Notes under the pieces: model-generated | The model's input: only the letters and a program-made list of their open reading frames with translations | The model's database searches: none | Told to the model about the DNA's origin: nothing | Shown: in pieces, positions 1 through 6,517 of the stretch | Layout of the letters: every line of letters starts with the position of its first letter | Numbering within the stretch: position 1 is the stretch's first letter | Assembly: GCA_900754255.1 (NCBI GenBank) | Contig: CAAECI010000001.1 | Location: forward strand, 1-11,048 | DNA length: 11,048 nt | DNA from: an uncultured Succinivibrio sp. | GTDB taxonomy: Bacteria; Pseudomonadota; Gammaproteobacteria; Enterobacterales; Succinivibrionaceae | Reading direction: 5' to 3' | Translations under genes and position numbers: made by a program

Positions 1-138
1 ACGGGAAAGCCCTTGGAGGTGATCGAGCGCGATACGGATCGCGACAACTTCCTCACGGCGTCCGAGGCTCTTGAATACGGCATCATCGACAAGGTGATAG
101 AAAACCGCGCACAGCTTAATGTTAATGCGCATAACTAA
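1..138 (+). CDS. clpP: ClpP protease subunit, C-terminal end (5' truncated)
   Basis: Only the last 45 codons and the TAA stop are in the window, read in frame 1. The peptide contains ERDTDRDNFLTASEALEYG followed by IIDKVIE, the typical ClpP C-terminal stretch. The Asp in DRDNF is the position of the catalytic-triad aspartate in this family; the catalytic Ser and His lie upstream, outside the window. ClpP is the tetradecameric serine peptidase that degrades proteins unfolded and fed to it by ClpX or ClpA in the cytoplasm. It ends 24 bases before clpX with no terminator between, so the two are probably co-transcribed, as in E. coli. Identification is secure from the motif plus the neighbour; start and full length cannot be seen. 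Confidence 0.95.
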   Translation, partial: TGKPLEVIERDTDRDNFLTASEALEYGIIDKVIENRAQLNVNAHN

Positions 139-162
139 TTCATCGGAAACATATAACGAAAT

Positions 163-1434
163 ATGGCGGACAACGAACAGAAATCGAAATGTCTATTTTG
201 CGGCAAGAGCGGATCTTCCACCCGTAAACTTTTGCGTTCGCGCGACGGTTATGCCATTTGCTCGGACTGCATAGAAAAGTGCCATCGTATGTTGCAGGGG
301 CAGGATCCCAAGGGATCTTCCGGAAATGAAGAGAAAAATAAAGCTCTTGATCTTTCCAATATTCCGACTCCGCATGAAATTGCCGCACACCTTGACGAAT
401 ATGTCATAGGTCAGGAGGAGGCCAAAAAGGTTCTCTCCGTGGCCGTTTATAATCACTATATGCGTTTGAAGCACAGCGGTGTCGATACCGACGTTGAGCT
501 CGGCAAGTCCAATATTCTGATGATAGGACCCACCGGCTCGGGCAAGACGTTGCTGGTTCAGACTCTGGCGAAATTTTTGAACGTTCCCTTTGCAATGTCC
601 GATGCTACCACTTTGACCGAAGCGGGCTACGTGGGCGAGGACGTGGAGAATGTGATCGTCAGATTGCTACAAAACTGCGATTTCGATGTAGAAAAGGCCC
701 AAAAGGGGATCATCTATATCGACGAGATCGATAAGATCGCTCGTAAGAGCGAAAATCCCTCCATTACCCGCGACGTATCGGGTGAGGGCGTTCAGCAGGC
801 GTTGCTTAAGCTTGTCGAGGGTACCGTCGCTTCGGTACCTCCTAACGGCGGTCGAAAGCATCCTCAGCAGAAGATGATCGAGGTTGATACCTCACAGATC
901 CTCTTTATCTGCGGCGGAGCCTTTGACGGTCTTGACAAAATTGTTGAAAAACGTGTGAAAAAGCACGGCGGGATCGGCTTCGGAGCCGAGATCCAGGGAC
1001 ACGATCAGGATCTGAGTCTAAGCGAGAAATATGCTAAGGCCGAGCCTGAGGATTTGGTTAAATTCGGGCTTATTCCCGAATTTGTCGGACGTATGCCAGT
1101 GATCACCGCTTTGTCCGAGTTATCCCGCGACGATCTTATTCGGGTACTGCGCGAGCCGCGCAATGCCGTCATTCGTCAGTTTGAGACCATGATGAAATTT
1201 GAGGGCGTGGATCTTGAGTTTACCAAGGAGGCTTTGGAGGCTGTCGCCGACGCTGCCGTGAAGCGCCATACCGGAGCCCGCGGACTTAGATCCATTGTCG
1301 AGGGATTGTTGCTCAACACTATGTATGACATCCCCTCCGTCTCTGACGTACAAAAGATTGTTGTGGATGAAAGCGTGGTTAAGGAAGGACGGGAACCCCT
1401 GATCATAAGAAAGGAGCAGGCTCCCGCATCCTGA
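163..1434 (+). CDS. clpX: ClpX, ATP-dependent unfoldase of the ClpXP protease
   Basis: The 423-residue product matches the usual ClpX length (424 in E. coli). ClpX is a hexameric AAA+ unfoldase that recognises tagged substrates (for example ssrA) and threads them into ClpP. The N-terminal zinc-binding domain shows Cys10, Cys13, Cys33 and Cys36. The AAA+ core has Walker A GPTGSGKT (122-129), pore-1 loop GYVG (155-158), Walker B IIYIDEID (183-190), the RKH pore loop (231-233), the IGF ClpP-docking loop (271-273) and a sensor-2 region GARGLRS (371-377). All key residues are intact. The ATG at 163 gives the expected N-terminus. Its ribosome site is weak, which fits translation following clpP 24 bases upstream. 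A strong terminator follows the stop, separating it from lon. Confidence 0.98.
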   Translation: MADNEQKSKCLFCGKSGSSTRKLLRSRDGYAICSDCIEKCHRMLQGQDPKGSSGNEEKNKALDLSNIPTPHEIAAHLDEYVIGQEEAKKVLSVAVYNHYMRLKHSGVDTDVELGKSNILMIGPTGSGKTLLVQTLAKFLNVPFAMSDATTLTEAGYVGEDVENVIVRLLQNCDFDVEKAQKGIIYIDEIDKIARKSENPSITRDVSGEGVQQALLKLVEGTVASVPPNGGRKHPQQKMIEVDTSQILFICGGAFDGLDKIVEKRVKKHGGIGFGAEIQGHDQDLSLSEKYAKAEPEDLVKFGLIPEFVGRMPVITALSELSRDDLIRVLREPRNAVIRQFETMMKFEGVDLEFTKEALEAVADAAVKRHTGARGLRSIVEGLLLNTMYDIPSVSDVQKIVVDESVVKEGREPLIIRKEQAPAS

Positions 1435-1451
1435 TATGCCCCTTTTAAAAG

Positions 1452-1479
1452 GCCCGGGCAAAGTCCCGGGCTGTTTTTT
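1452..1479 (+). terminator. Rho-independent terminator after clpX
   Basis: A 7-bp all-GC stem, GCCCGGG (1452-1458) with CCCGGGC (1465-1471), encloses a 6-base loop and is followed by TG and six T residues (1474-1479). It starts 17 bases after the clpX stop and ends 18 bases before the lon heat-shock promoter, so clpPX and lon appear to be separate transcription units. Confidence 0.93.
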
Positions 1480-1497
1480 CAGCACAGTGCAAGCAGA

Positions 1498-1531
1498 TCT
1501 CCCTTGAAAAAGAAATTTTCGACCGCATGTA
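1498..1531 (+). promoter_or_regulatory. Sigma-32 (heat-shock) type promoter of lon
   Basis: The -35 region reads TCTCCCTTGAAA, with CTTGAA at 1503-1508. The -10 region reads CCGCATGTA at 1523-1531, and the spacer is 14 bases. The classical sigma-32 consensus is TnTCnCCCTTGAA, 13-15 bases, CCCCATnTa, so only the third base of the -10 and the outermost T of the -35 differ. The -10 ends 30 bases before the lon start codon, giving a leader of about 25 bases. E. coli lon is a known sigma-32 heat-shock gene, so both sequence and context agree. No equally good sigma-70 promoter was seen in this gap. Confidence 0.82.
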
Positions 1532-1561
1532 CTCCAAAGATTTAATCGTGTAGAGTTTTTT

Positions 1562-4045
1562 ATGATCGAACAGAAAAAGAAAGAACGCCAGACCGAACAA
1601 TTGCCGCTTGTTACCTTGCGTGGGCTTACGATCACGCCCTCGGTACGCGTGAAGATCCCTCTTTCGCGTCGCTCCTCAATTGAGGCATTCCGTTTTGCTC
1701 GTGATGAAGGAAACGGAACCTTGGCGTTGTTTTGTCAAAAAAATGATCGCCAGATCATTCCGAAGGTGGAGGATCTTCACCCCATCGGGATCATAGCCAC
1801 GGTACAAAAGCTGACTGAGAGCAGTAGCAAGAACCCCCAGAATTTCGGCATGGTGCGCGGCATCACCCGCGTGCGTCTTTTGGAGATAGAAGGTACGGAC
1901 GTGCCCGAGCAAATGCGTAAGGCCAAGGTGGAGATCCTCGAGGAAAAAAGCGTCGATCCCGTCAAGGGAAAGGAGATCCTCAATCTTTTGCGCTCAAGCC
2001 TGCAGTATGCCCGAGAAAATTCGTCACAGTCTAAAAAGCCCATTATTCCTGACGGTGTTCCCGATGACATCTTCGAGGCGCTTTTGACCAACGAGGACTT
2101 AAGCGAGCTTACGGATACCATGGCCCAGGCTTTAAAGCTTGACAAGGATACCAAGGTAATGCTGCTTACCTCCACGGATCCCTTAGAGCGCGCCAAGATC
2201 CTCATCTGTGCCCTCAATAACATCTCCTATAAGAATGAGATCGAGGGGCGTTTGATGGCGGAGGCCAAGACCGCCATGGAGCGCAATCAAAGGGATTACC
2301 TTTTAAATGAGCAAATGCGCATCATCAAAAAAGAGCTCGGTATTGACGAAAACAGCGACTCCGAGGTCGAGGAGTTTCGTCGTCGTAACGCCGCCTTGGA
2401 TGCGCCTGACTTCGTACACGATCGCATTGAGCATGAGATCAAGAAATACGCGGTTATGTCCTATTCCTCTTCCGAAAGCTCGGTGGTACGCAACTATATT
2501 GAAACGTTGCTGTCCGTGCCTTGGGAGAATAAAACCGAGATCTCTACCGATCTTAAGCGGGCCAAGAAAGTGCTCGATGAGGATCATTACGGCTTGGAAA
2601 AGGTGAAGGACAGGATCCTTGAGTATTTGGCCGTACAATCCCGCACCGAGCATCTGCACGGTCCCATTATTTGTCTGATGGGTCCTCCGGGCATAGGTAA
2701 GACCTCCTTAGGCCAGTCGGTGGCAAAGGCTACGGGACGTAAATTTATTCGTCTGTCCTTAGGCGGCGTCCATGACGAGGCCGAGATCAGAGGACATCGT
2801 CGTACCTATATAGGTGCATTGCCGGGACGTATTGTCTCGAATATGATCAAGTGCGGGGTGAAAAATCCGCTCTTTCTGCTCGATGAGATCGACAAGATCT
2901 CCGACTCCGTTCACGGAGATCCCGCCGCCGCCTTGCTGGAGGTGCTGGATCCGGAGCAGAACAAGAGCTTTGAGGATAACTATCTCGAGCTTGAATACGA
3001 TCTGTCCGACGTGCTGTTCGTAACCACCGCCAACTCGTATAACATTTCGGCTCCCTTGCTCGATCGTATGGAGATCATCGATCTTTCCTCCTATACCGAG
3101 GAGGAGAAGTTTAATATTGCCAAGCAGCATCTGATCCCTAAGGAGATGCGCCTCACCGCACTTACAGCTAAGGAGTTTGAGCTCTCGGACGATGCTTTGA
3201 CCGAGCTTATTCGCTATTACACGCATGAGGCCGGAGTACGCGGTCTGGAGCGTCTCATCAACGAGATCTGCCGCAAGTGCATTAAGGAAAAAATGCTTGC
3301 AGGAGATAATAAAGATGGCAAGCGCGTAGTGAAGGCTGAGGATCTTCAAAAGCTCCTGGGACCCCGTCGCTACGACTTTACCTCTAAGCTTAACGAAAAT
3401 AAGGTAGGCTTGGTAAACGGTCTTGCTTGGACGGCCTTAGGCGGAGACATACTGCAACTTGAGGTGGTGGCCAACGAGGGTAAGGGTAAGCATATTCTTA
3501 CGGGTAAGCTCGGTCCTGTCATGAAGGAATCCATCGGGGCGGCCATTACCTTGGTGCGATCCAAGGCCCGTGAGCTTCACCTTGATCCGGCCTTCTATGA
3601 AAGCAGCGATCTGCATGTACACGTGCCCGAGGGCGCAACTCCCAAGGAAGGCCCCTCGGCCGGCGTAGGTATGGTTACAGGTATTGTCTCGGCACTTACC
3701 GGTAATCCTGTCCGTGCCGACGTTGCCATGACCGGTGAAATTACTCTGCGCGGAGACGTACTCCCCATCGGCGGACTTAAGGAAAAGTTGCTTGCGGCCT
3801 TGCGCGGCGGGATTAAAACCGCACTTATCCCGGCCGAAAACGAAAAGGATCTCTATGAGGTTCCCGAAAACGTTAAAAAGGGCTTGCATATAGTTCCCTG
3901 CAAGCGCATCGAGCAGGTGCTGTCCTTGGCTTTGGAAAACGATCCGGAGAAGTTCATTCCTACTACGGCTTGGAAGCTTGGCAAGGTAAGAAGAAAGGCC
4001 TCCAAAAAGAAGGCTGAGGTTGAAAGCAGCGCGGAGGAGAAATGA
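1562..4045 (+). CDS. lon: Lon ATP-dependent serine protease (LonA)
   Basis: An 827-residue LonA protease, against 784 in E. coli. It degrades misfolded and regulatory proteins as a hexamer in the cytoplasm. The N-terminal substrate-binding domain spans roughly residues 12-220, and a helical linker runs to about 330. The AAA+ module has Walker A GPPGIGKT (374-381) and Walker B LFLLDEID (437-444). The Ser-Lys protease domain has Ser699 in EGPSAG and Lys742 in GGLKEK, with the same 43-residue spacing as Ser679/Lys722 of E. coli. The motif has Glu696 where E. coli has Asp. Past the usual end it carries a basic then acidic tail (about 808-827, RRKASKKK then ESSAEEK). The ATG at 1562 aligns with the family N-terminus; its Shine-Dalgarno is weak (AGAG, 1552-1555). 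The stop overlaps the next gene (ATGA). Expression is probably heat-inducible. Confidence 0.98.
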   Translation: MIEQKKKERQTEQLPLVTLRGLTITPSVRVKIPLSRRSSIEAFRFARDEGNGTLALFCQKNDRQIIPKVEDLHPIGIIATVQKLTESSSKNPQNFGMVRGITRVRLLEIEGTDVPEQMRKAKVEILEEKSVDPVKGKEILNLLRSSLQYARENSSQSKKPIIPDGVPDDIFEALLTNEDLSELTDTMAQALKLDKDTKVMLLTSTDPLERAKILICALNNISYKNEIEGRLMAEAKTAMERNQRDYLLNEQMRIIKKELGIDENSDSEVEEFRRRNAALDAPDFVHDRIEHEIKKYAVMSYSSSESSVVRNYIETLLSVPWENKTEISTDLKRAKKVLDEDHYGLEKVKDRILEYLAVQSRTEHLHGPIICLMGPPGIGKTSLGQSVAKATGRKFIRLSLGGVHDEAEIRGHRRTYIGALPGRIVSNMIKCGVKNPLFLLDEIDKISDSVHGDPAAALLEVLDPEQNKSFEDNYLELEYDLSDVLFVTTANSYNISAPLLDRMEIIDLSSYTEEEKFNIAKQHLIPKEMRLTALTAKEFELSDDALTELIRYYTHEAGVRGLERLINEICRKCIKEKMLAGDNKDGKRVVKAEDLQKLLGPRRYDFTSKLNENKVGLVNGLAWTALGGDILQLEVVANEGKGKHILTGKLGPVMKESIGAAITLVRSKARELHLDPAFYESSDLHVHVPEGATPKEGPSAGVGMVTGIVSALTGNPVRADVAMTGEITLRGDVLPIGGLKEKLLAALRGGIKTALIPAENEKDLYEVPENVKKGLHIVPCKRIEQVLSLALENDPEKFIPTTAWKLGKVRRKASKKKAEVESSAEEK
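4033..4039 (+). promoter_or_regulatory. Strong ribosome-binding site inside the lon 3' end
   Basis: GGAGGAG lies within the last codons of lon, those for Ala-Glu-Glu, 2 bases before the ATG at 4042. It fixes the start of the downstream 139-residue ORF. With the ATGA stop/start overlap it argues for translational coupling of that ORF to lon. Confidence 0.8.
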
Positions 4046-4461
4046 GCGAGATAAAGGACGAGGAGTTTACCGTGGAGGCTCCTTGTGAGGGGCAATACAC
4101 GGCAACTGCCGACGAAAGCGATAATGCACGCATGTCTGCAGATCCCGAAGGATCGGTTATCGATGATGAGATCGAGCAGACCATGAAGGCGGCAGGGGCC
4201 GTGATCCTATCGCTTGAGCACATGCGGGATCTCATTTTAAAAGGTGAGAAGGCCTCCGACATAGCGGCTCTTTTAAAGGTGATACGTCCTATGAGCATGA
4301 ATGTCGAGAATTCTCTGCCCGCACTGCATGATTTTAGAGACAACCTCCTCTCCGTCGGTGAGGAGGATAAGGCTTATGAGGTGCGACGTAAAATCGAACG
4401 CATCGAGGATGAGCTTTTGCCGCCGATCTTAAAGTTTATCGACGATCACAGCAAAAATTAA
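4042..4461 (+). CDS. Unrecognised acidic 139-residue protein coupled to lon
   Basis: I do not recognise this protein. It starts with the ATG of an ATGA overlap with the lon stop, uses a strong GGAGGAG ribosome site inside lon, and is closed by a terminator 8 bases after its own stop. It is therefore almost certainly made from the lon transcript, and under heat shock if that promoter is used. Residues 1-45 are acidic, low in hydrophobics and probably disordered. Residues 45-139 look helical, with two likely amphipathic or coiled segments (about 45-85 and 105-136, the latter charged, with YEVRRKIERIEDELL). It has no signal peptide, membrane segment, zinc motif or nucleotide-binding motif. A role as a Lon adaptor, inhibitor or substrate is a guess from context only. 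That it is a real gene is well supported by its start, spacing and terminator. Confidence 0.85.
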   Translation: MSEIKDEEFTVEAPCEGQYTATADESDNARMSADPEGSVIDDEIEQTMKAAGAVILSLEHMRDLILKGEKASDIAALLKVIRPMSMNVENSLPALHDFRDNLLSVGEEDKAYEVRRKIERIEDELLPPILKFIDDHSKN

Positions 4462-4468
4462 AATTGAG

Positions 4469-4492
4469 AAAGGGAGTTTTGCTCCCTTTTTT
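4469..4492 (+). terminator. Rho-independent terminator of the lon unit
   Basis: An 8-bp stem, AAAGGGAG (4469-4476) with CTCCCTTT (4482-4489), has a 5-base loop and a run of six T residues (4487-4492). It lies 8 bases after the stop of the lon-coupled ORF and separates the lon transcript from the DnaC-like gene. Confidence 0.88.
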
Positions 4493-4601
4493 ATGCTCCG
4501 TGTGCAAAGAGCCTTGAATGCTTTGTTGTATATTGTAGGGAGTAAGTGTAAGGCAGGTTTATGCGGCCTTAAAGGATCAAGATCACAGTGAGTCCCAATT
4601 C

Positions 4602-5456
4602 ATGTCGGATACCAAAGAAAAAAACGAAGCAGGCGGTGACAAGGTAAAAAGCCTTGTTGATTCTCTCATTTCACAAATAGAGTCCATCTCCAAACTCTCG
4701 GGAAATGAGCTCGATCTTAAAGCTATTAAGGACAATATGGTTATGCGCAGTGCCGATCAAATGCGTAAGGAAGAGACGCAAAAGGCCAATTTGGAGCTGC
4801 GTGAGCGTAACCGCCGGCTGCGTGAGGAGTTTATTGAAAAAACTCGCAAAACCGGACATATAGATCCGAACTGGACCTTTGACAATATGATTGTGGATCC
4901 GGCCAACGAACGTGCCGTCACCGATGCCAGGCTTTTTTGTCATGCCCGTATGGTAAGTCCCGAGCCGCCGTCGATCTTTATTTTGGCCGGAGGCCCCGGC
5001 AGCGGCAAAAGCGTGCTTGCAAATGCCATGGCCAATTGCTGGCTTATAGACAGCAACAAAGAGGGATCATATCGCGACGTGTGCGTAATCAGTGCCACCC
5101 ATTTTGAGCGTATTCGTTATTTCAATCAAAGTGAAGATCGCGAAGATCTCAAAAGAAGGCGCGACGAATGGGAGCGTTTTTGCAATGCCTCCATGATCAT
5201 AATCGACGGGTTATGTGAAAACGGGCAGGGGCTCAGCGTTTTCATGCAAAAGGTTTTGGCGGAGTTTTTGCGCATTCGCTTTGAAAAGCGCCTGTCCGTG
5301 ATCCTGACCGTATGCATTCCCGCCATCAACTATCTGCCGCAGGCCATGGGGCCTCAGGTCATGGAATCCTGCCGTCAATATGACAATGTTTTGGCCCTGC
5401 TTATGGGCAGAAGCAGACGTAAGCCCATTATGTTCAACGGCTGCCCGCTGGAGTAA
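4602..5456 (+). CDS. DnaC-like (IstB/DnaC family) AAA+ ATPase, probable helicase-loader relative
   Basis: A 284-residue protein (E. coli DnaC is 245). An extended N-terminal region (1-80) includes a highly charged helix about 52-82. The segment PNWTFDNMIVD (89-99) resembles the DnaC motif CSFENYRV that precedes the ATPase. Walker A is GGPGSGKS (130-137). The Walker B strand is SMIIIDG (197-203), so Gly203 sits where DnaC and IstB have Glu. The sensor-1 strand is near VILTVCIP (233-240). The box VII equivalent reads MGPQVMESC (249-257) where E. coli DnaC has GERVMDRM, so the arginine-finger position appears lost. It may still bind ATP but hydrolyse it poorly. DnaC loads DnaB helicase onto single-stranded DNA; such a role here is inference. 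It heads a tight unit with ruvX (2-base gap). The ATG at 4602 has only a weak ribosome site (GTGAG). No transposase gene is nearby, which argues against an IstB. Confidence 0.72.
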   Translation: MSDTKEKNEAGGDKVKSLVDSLISQIESISKLSGNELDLKAIKDNMVMRSADQMRKEETQKANLELRERNRRLREEFIEKTRKTGHIDPNWTFDNMIVDPANERAVTDARLFCHARMVSPEPPSIFILAGGPGSGKSVLANAMANCWLIDSNKEGSYRDVCVISATHFERIRYFNQSEDREDLKRRRDEWERFCNASMIIIDGLCENGQGLSVFMQKVLAEFLRIRFEKRLSVILTVCIPAINYLPQAMGPQVMESCRQYDNVLALLMGRSRRKPIMFNGCPLE

Positions 5457-5458
5457 AA

Positions 5459-5890
5459 ATGGCAACGGTTCTGGCTTTTGATTTCGGTATCAATCATATA
5501 GGTGTGGCCTCGGGCAACAGTCAAACAATGATCGTAACTCCGCGCGGGGCCATCAGGGCACGTGACGGGATCCCCGATCAGGCGGCGCTTTTAAAGCTGA
5601 TTGAGGAGTGGCAACCCAAGCAATGTGCGGTGGGACTTCCGCTTAACGCCGACGGCAGCGAGCAGGAGATGACGAGACGAGCCCGTAAATTCGGAAACCG
5701 TTTGGGGGCGCAGTTTAAGCTCAAAGTAAGCTTTGTCGATGAGCGCTATACCTCGGCAAGCGCCAAGGAAAGGATCTTCAGCTGCGGTGGCTTTAGGGCC
5801 TTGCAAAAAGGTAAGGAGCAAATAGACGGCATGAGTGCCGCCGAGATCCTCGAGCAATTTTTTGCACAAAGCAAGGAGAGGAAGTCTTAA
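5459..5890 (+). CDS. ruvX: RuvX/YqgF-family Holliday junction resolvase-like nuclease
   Basis: A 143-residue protein of the RNase H-fold YqgF family (E. coli YqgF is 138). The acidic active-site positions are present: Asp8 in FDFG near the N-terminus, Asp94-Glu95 in FVDERYTS, and Asp123 in IDGMSAAEIL. The family motif VGLPLN is at 58-63. Members are proposed to resolve Holliday junctions, and in E. coli YqgF acts in processing of the 16S rRNA 5' end; it is essential in many bacteria. The ATG comes 2 bases after the DnaC-like stop, with GGAG (5450-5453) inside the upstream gene as ribosome site, so the two are co-translated. In E. coli the neighbour is yqgE; here yqgE is absent and a helicase-loader-like gene takes that place. 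Confidence 0.95.
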   Translation: MATVLAFDFGINHIGVASGNSQTMIVTPRGAIRARDGIPDQAALLKLIEEWQPKQCAVGLPLNADGSEQEMTRRARKFGNRLGAQFKLKVSFVDERYTSASAKERIFSCGGFRALQKGKEQIDGMSAAEILEQFFAQSKERKS

Positions 5891-5894
5891 TCCC

Positions 5895-6245
5895 ATGAGC
5901 ACTATGGCGCATGCAAAAAAATGTCATGATCTTTTGATCCTGCTTGATGAAATGGAGTCGGCTTTACGCGAGCTTTCGCTTTGGAGCGAGGATCCTAAGG
6001 ATATACCCCCACAAACGGCTTTTTTAAGCTCCGTGCCCTTTTGTCTTGACACCATGGAGTTTCATCAATGGCTGCAGTACGTGTTCGTCTCAAGAATGCG
6101 TGATCTCATAAGCTCGGGCCAGAGCCTGCCTATGACGCTTAAAATCCATACCGTCGCCGAGGAATACTATAGGGGTAAGTGGCGTCGTCATCGCCGCCTT
6201 TTGTCCTGTCTGCGTCGCGTGGATCAGCTTTTTGATGCAAATTGA
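5895..6245 (+). CDS. yqcC: YqcC family (DUF446) small protein
   Basis: The product is 116 residues when started at the ATG at 5895. This start is chosen because AGGAGAGGAAG (5875-5885) lies just upstream and because an earlier in-frame ATG at 5835 would overlap ruvX by 56 bases and add an unconserved peptide. The signature PFCLDTMEFHQWLQYVF (48-64) corresponds to PFCMDTMEPLEWLQWV in E. coli YqcC (about 109 residues). The whole chain looks helical, with a basic patch about 93-108 and no membrane segment. Function is unknown across the family. It starts 4 bases after the ruvX stop, so it is the third gene of that unit. No terminator follows it, so some read-through toward hupB is possible. Confidence 0.88.
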   Translation: MSTMAHAKKCHDLLILLDEMESALRELSLWSEDPKDIPPQTAFLSSVPFCLDTMEFHQWLQYVFVSRMRDLISSGQSLPMTLKIHTVAEEYYRGKWRRHRRLLSCLRRVDQLFDAN

Positions 6246-6517
6246 ATCGGCTCTTTTCAAAATTTGGACGGATAAAACGGCTTCGATCCTGATCCTGTAA
6301 GGCTTTAAGGCTTGATCTGAACGTAAAAAATCCGTCTTCCAAGCGGCAAAAATGAGATCTGTTTAGCATTTTTACGCAAAAAAAGCCTGCGATAAAACAT
6401 AAGAACGAAAAAAAGCTTTCAACACGTGCATAATTACTTCAGTTCGTTGATGCGATGGCGTGATCAAGAGTTGCCTGAGTATTGACGCTCTAAGTTTGTT
6501 AACATCAGGAGAAAATC
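6246..6517 (+). other. A-tract-rich intergenic region upstream of hupB
   Basis: These 272 bases hold no credible gene. They contain a run of short A/T tracts: A6 at 6325-6330, A5 at 6348-6352, T5 at 6369-6373, A7 at 6378-6384, A4 at 6394-6397 and A7 at 6408-6414. The first four are spaced close to multiples of the helical repeat, which predicts curved DNA. GATCCTGATCCTG is a short tandem repeat at 6284-6296. The hupB promoter must lie here, but no -35/-10 pair is convincing. No terminator for the upstream yqcC unit was found. Confidence 0.6.
6507..6511 (+). promoter_or_regulatory. Ribosome-binding site for the GTG start of hupB
   Basis: AGGAG lies 6 bases before the GTG at 6518. The spacing and the conserved N-terminus (MNKGQLVD) fix this GTG as the start rather than any later ATG. 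Confidence 0.85.

Noticed and set aside
2759..3349. Long open frame (196 codons) on the minus strand inside lon
   Set aside because: It lies wholly opposite the strongly conserved Lon AAA+ region, has no recognisable motif and no credible ribosome site. It is a shadow of the real gene, as are the other minus-strand frames, such as 1120-1635.
4493..4601. Promoter for the DnaC-like unit (TTGAAT at 4514-4519, TATATT at 4529-4534)
   Set aside because: The two hexamers are only 9 bases apart and no alternative pair has proper spacing. A promoter is needed after the terminator but I cannot place it.
4602..5456. IstB transposition helper ATPase of an IS21-type element
   Set aside because: There is no istA-like transposase, inverted repeat or target duplication nearby, and the gene is tightly coupled to ruvX.
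5835..5894. Upstream in-frame ATG extending the yqcC-like gene by 20 codons
   Set aside because: It would overlap ruvX by 56 bases, has no good ribosome site, and adds a peptide (MPPRSSSNF) unlike the family N-terminus. The ATG at 5895 has AGGAGAGGAAG upstream.
6418..6499. hupB promoter candidates (CATAAT at 6429; TTGACG at 6482)
   Set aside because: Neither has a partner hexamer at 16-18 bases, so no promoter is called.
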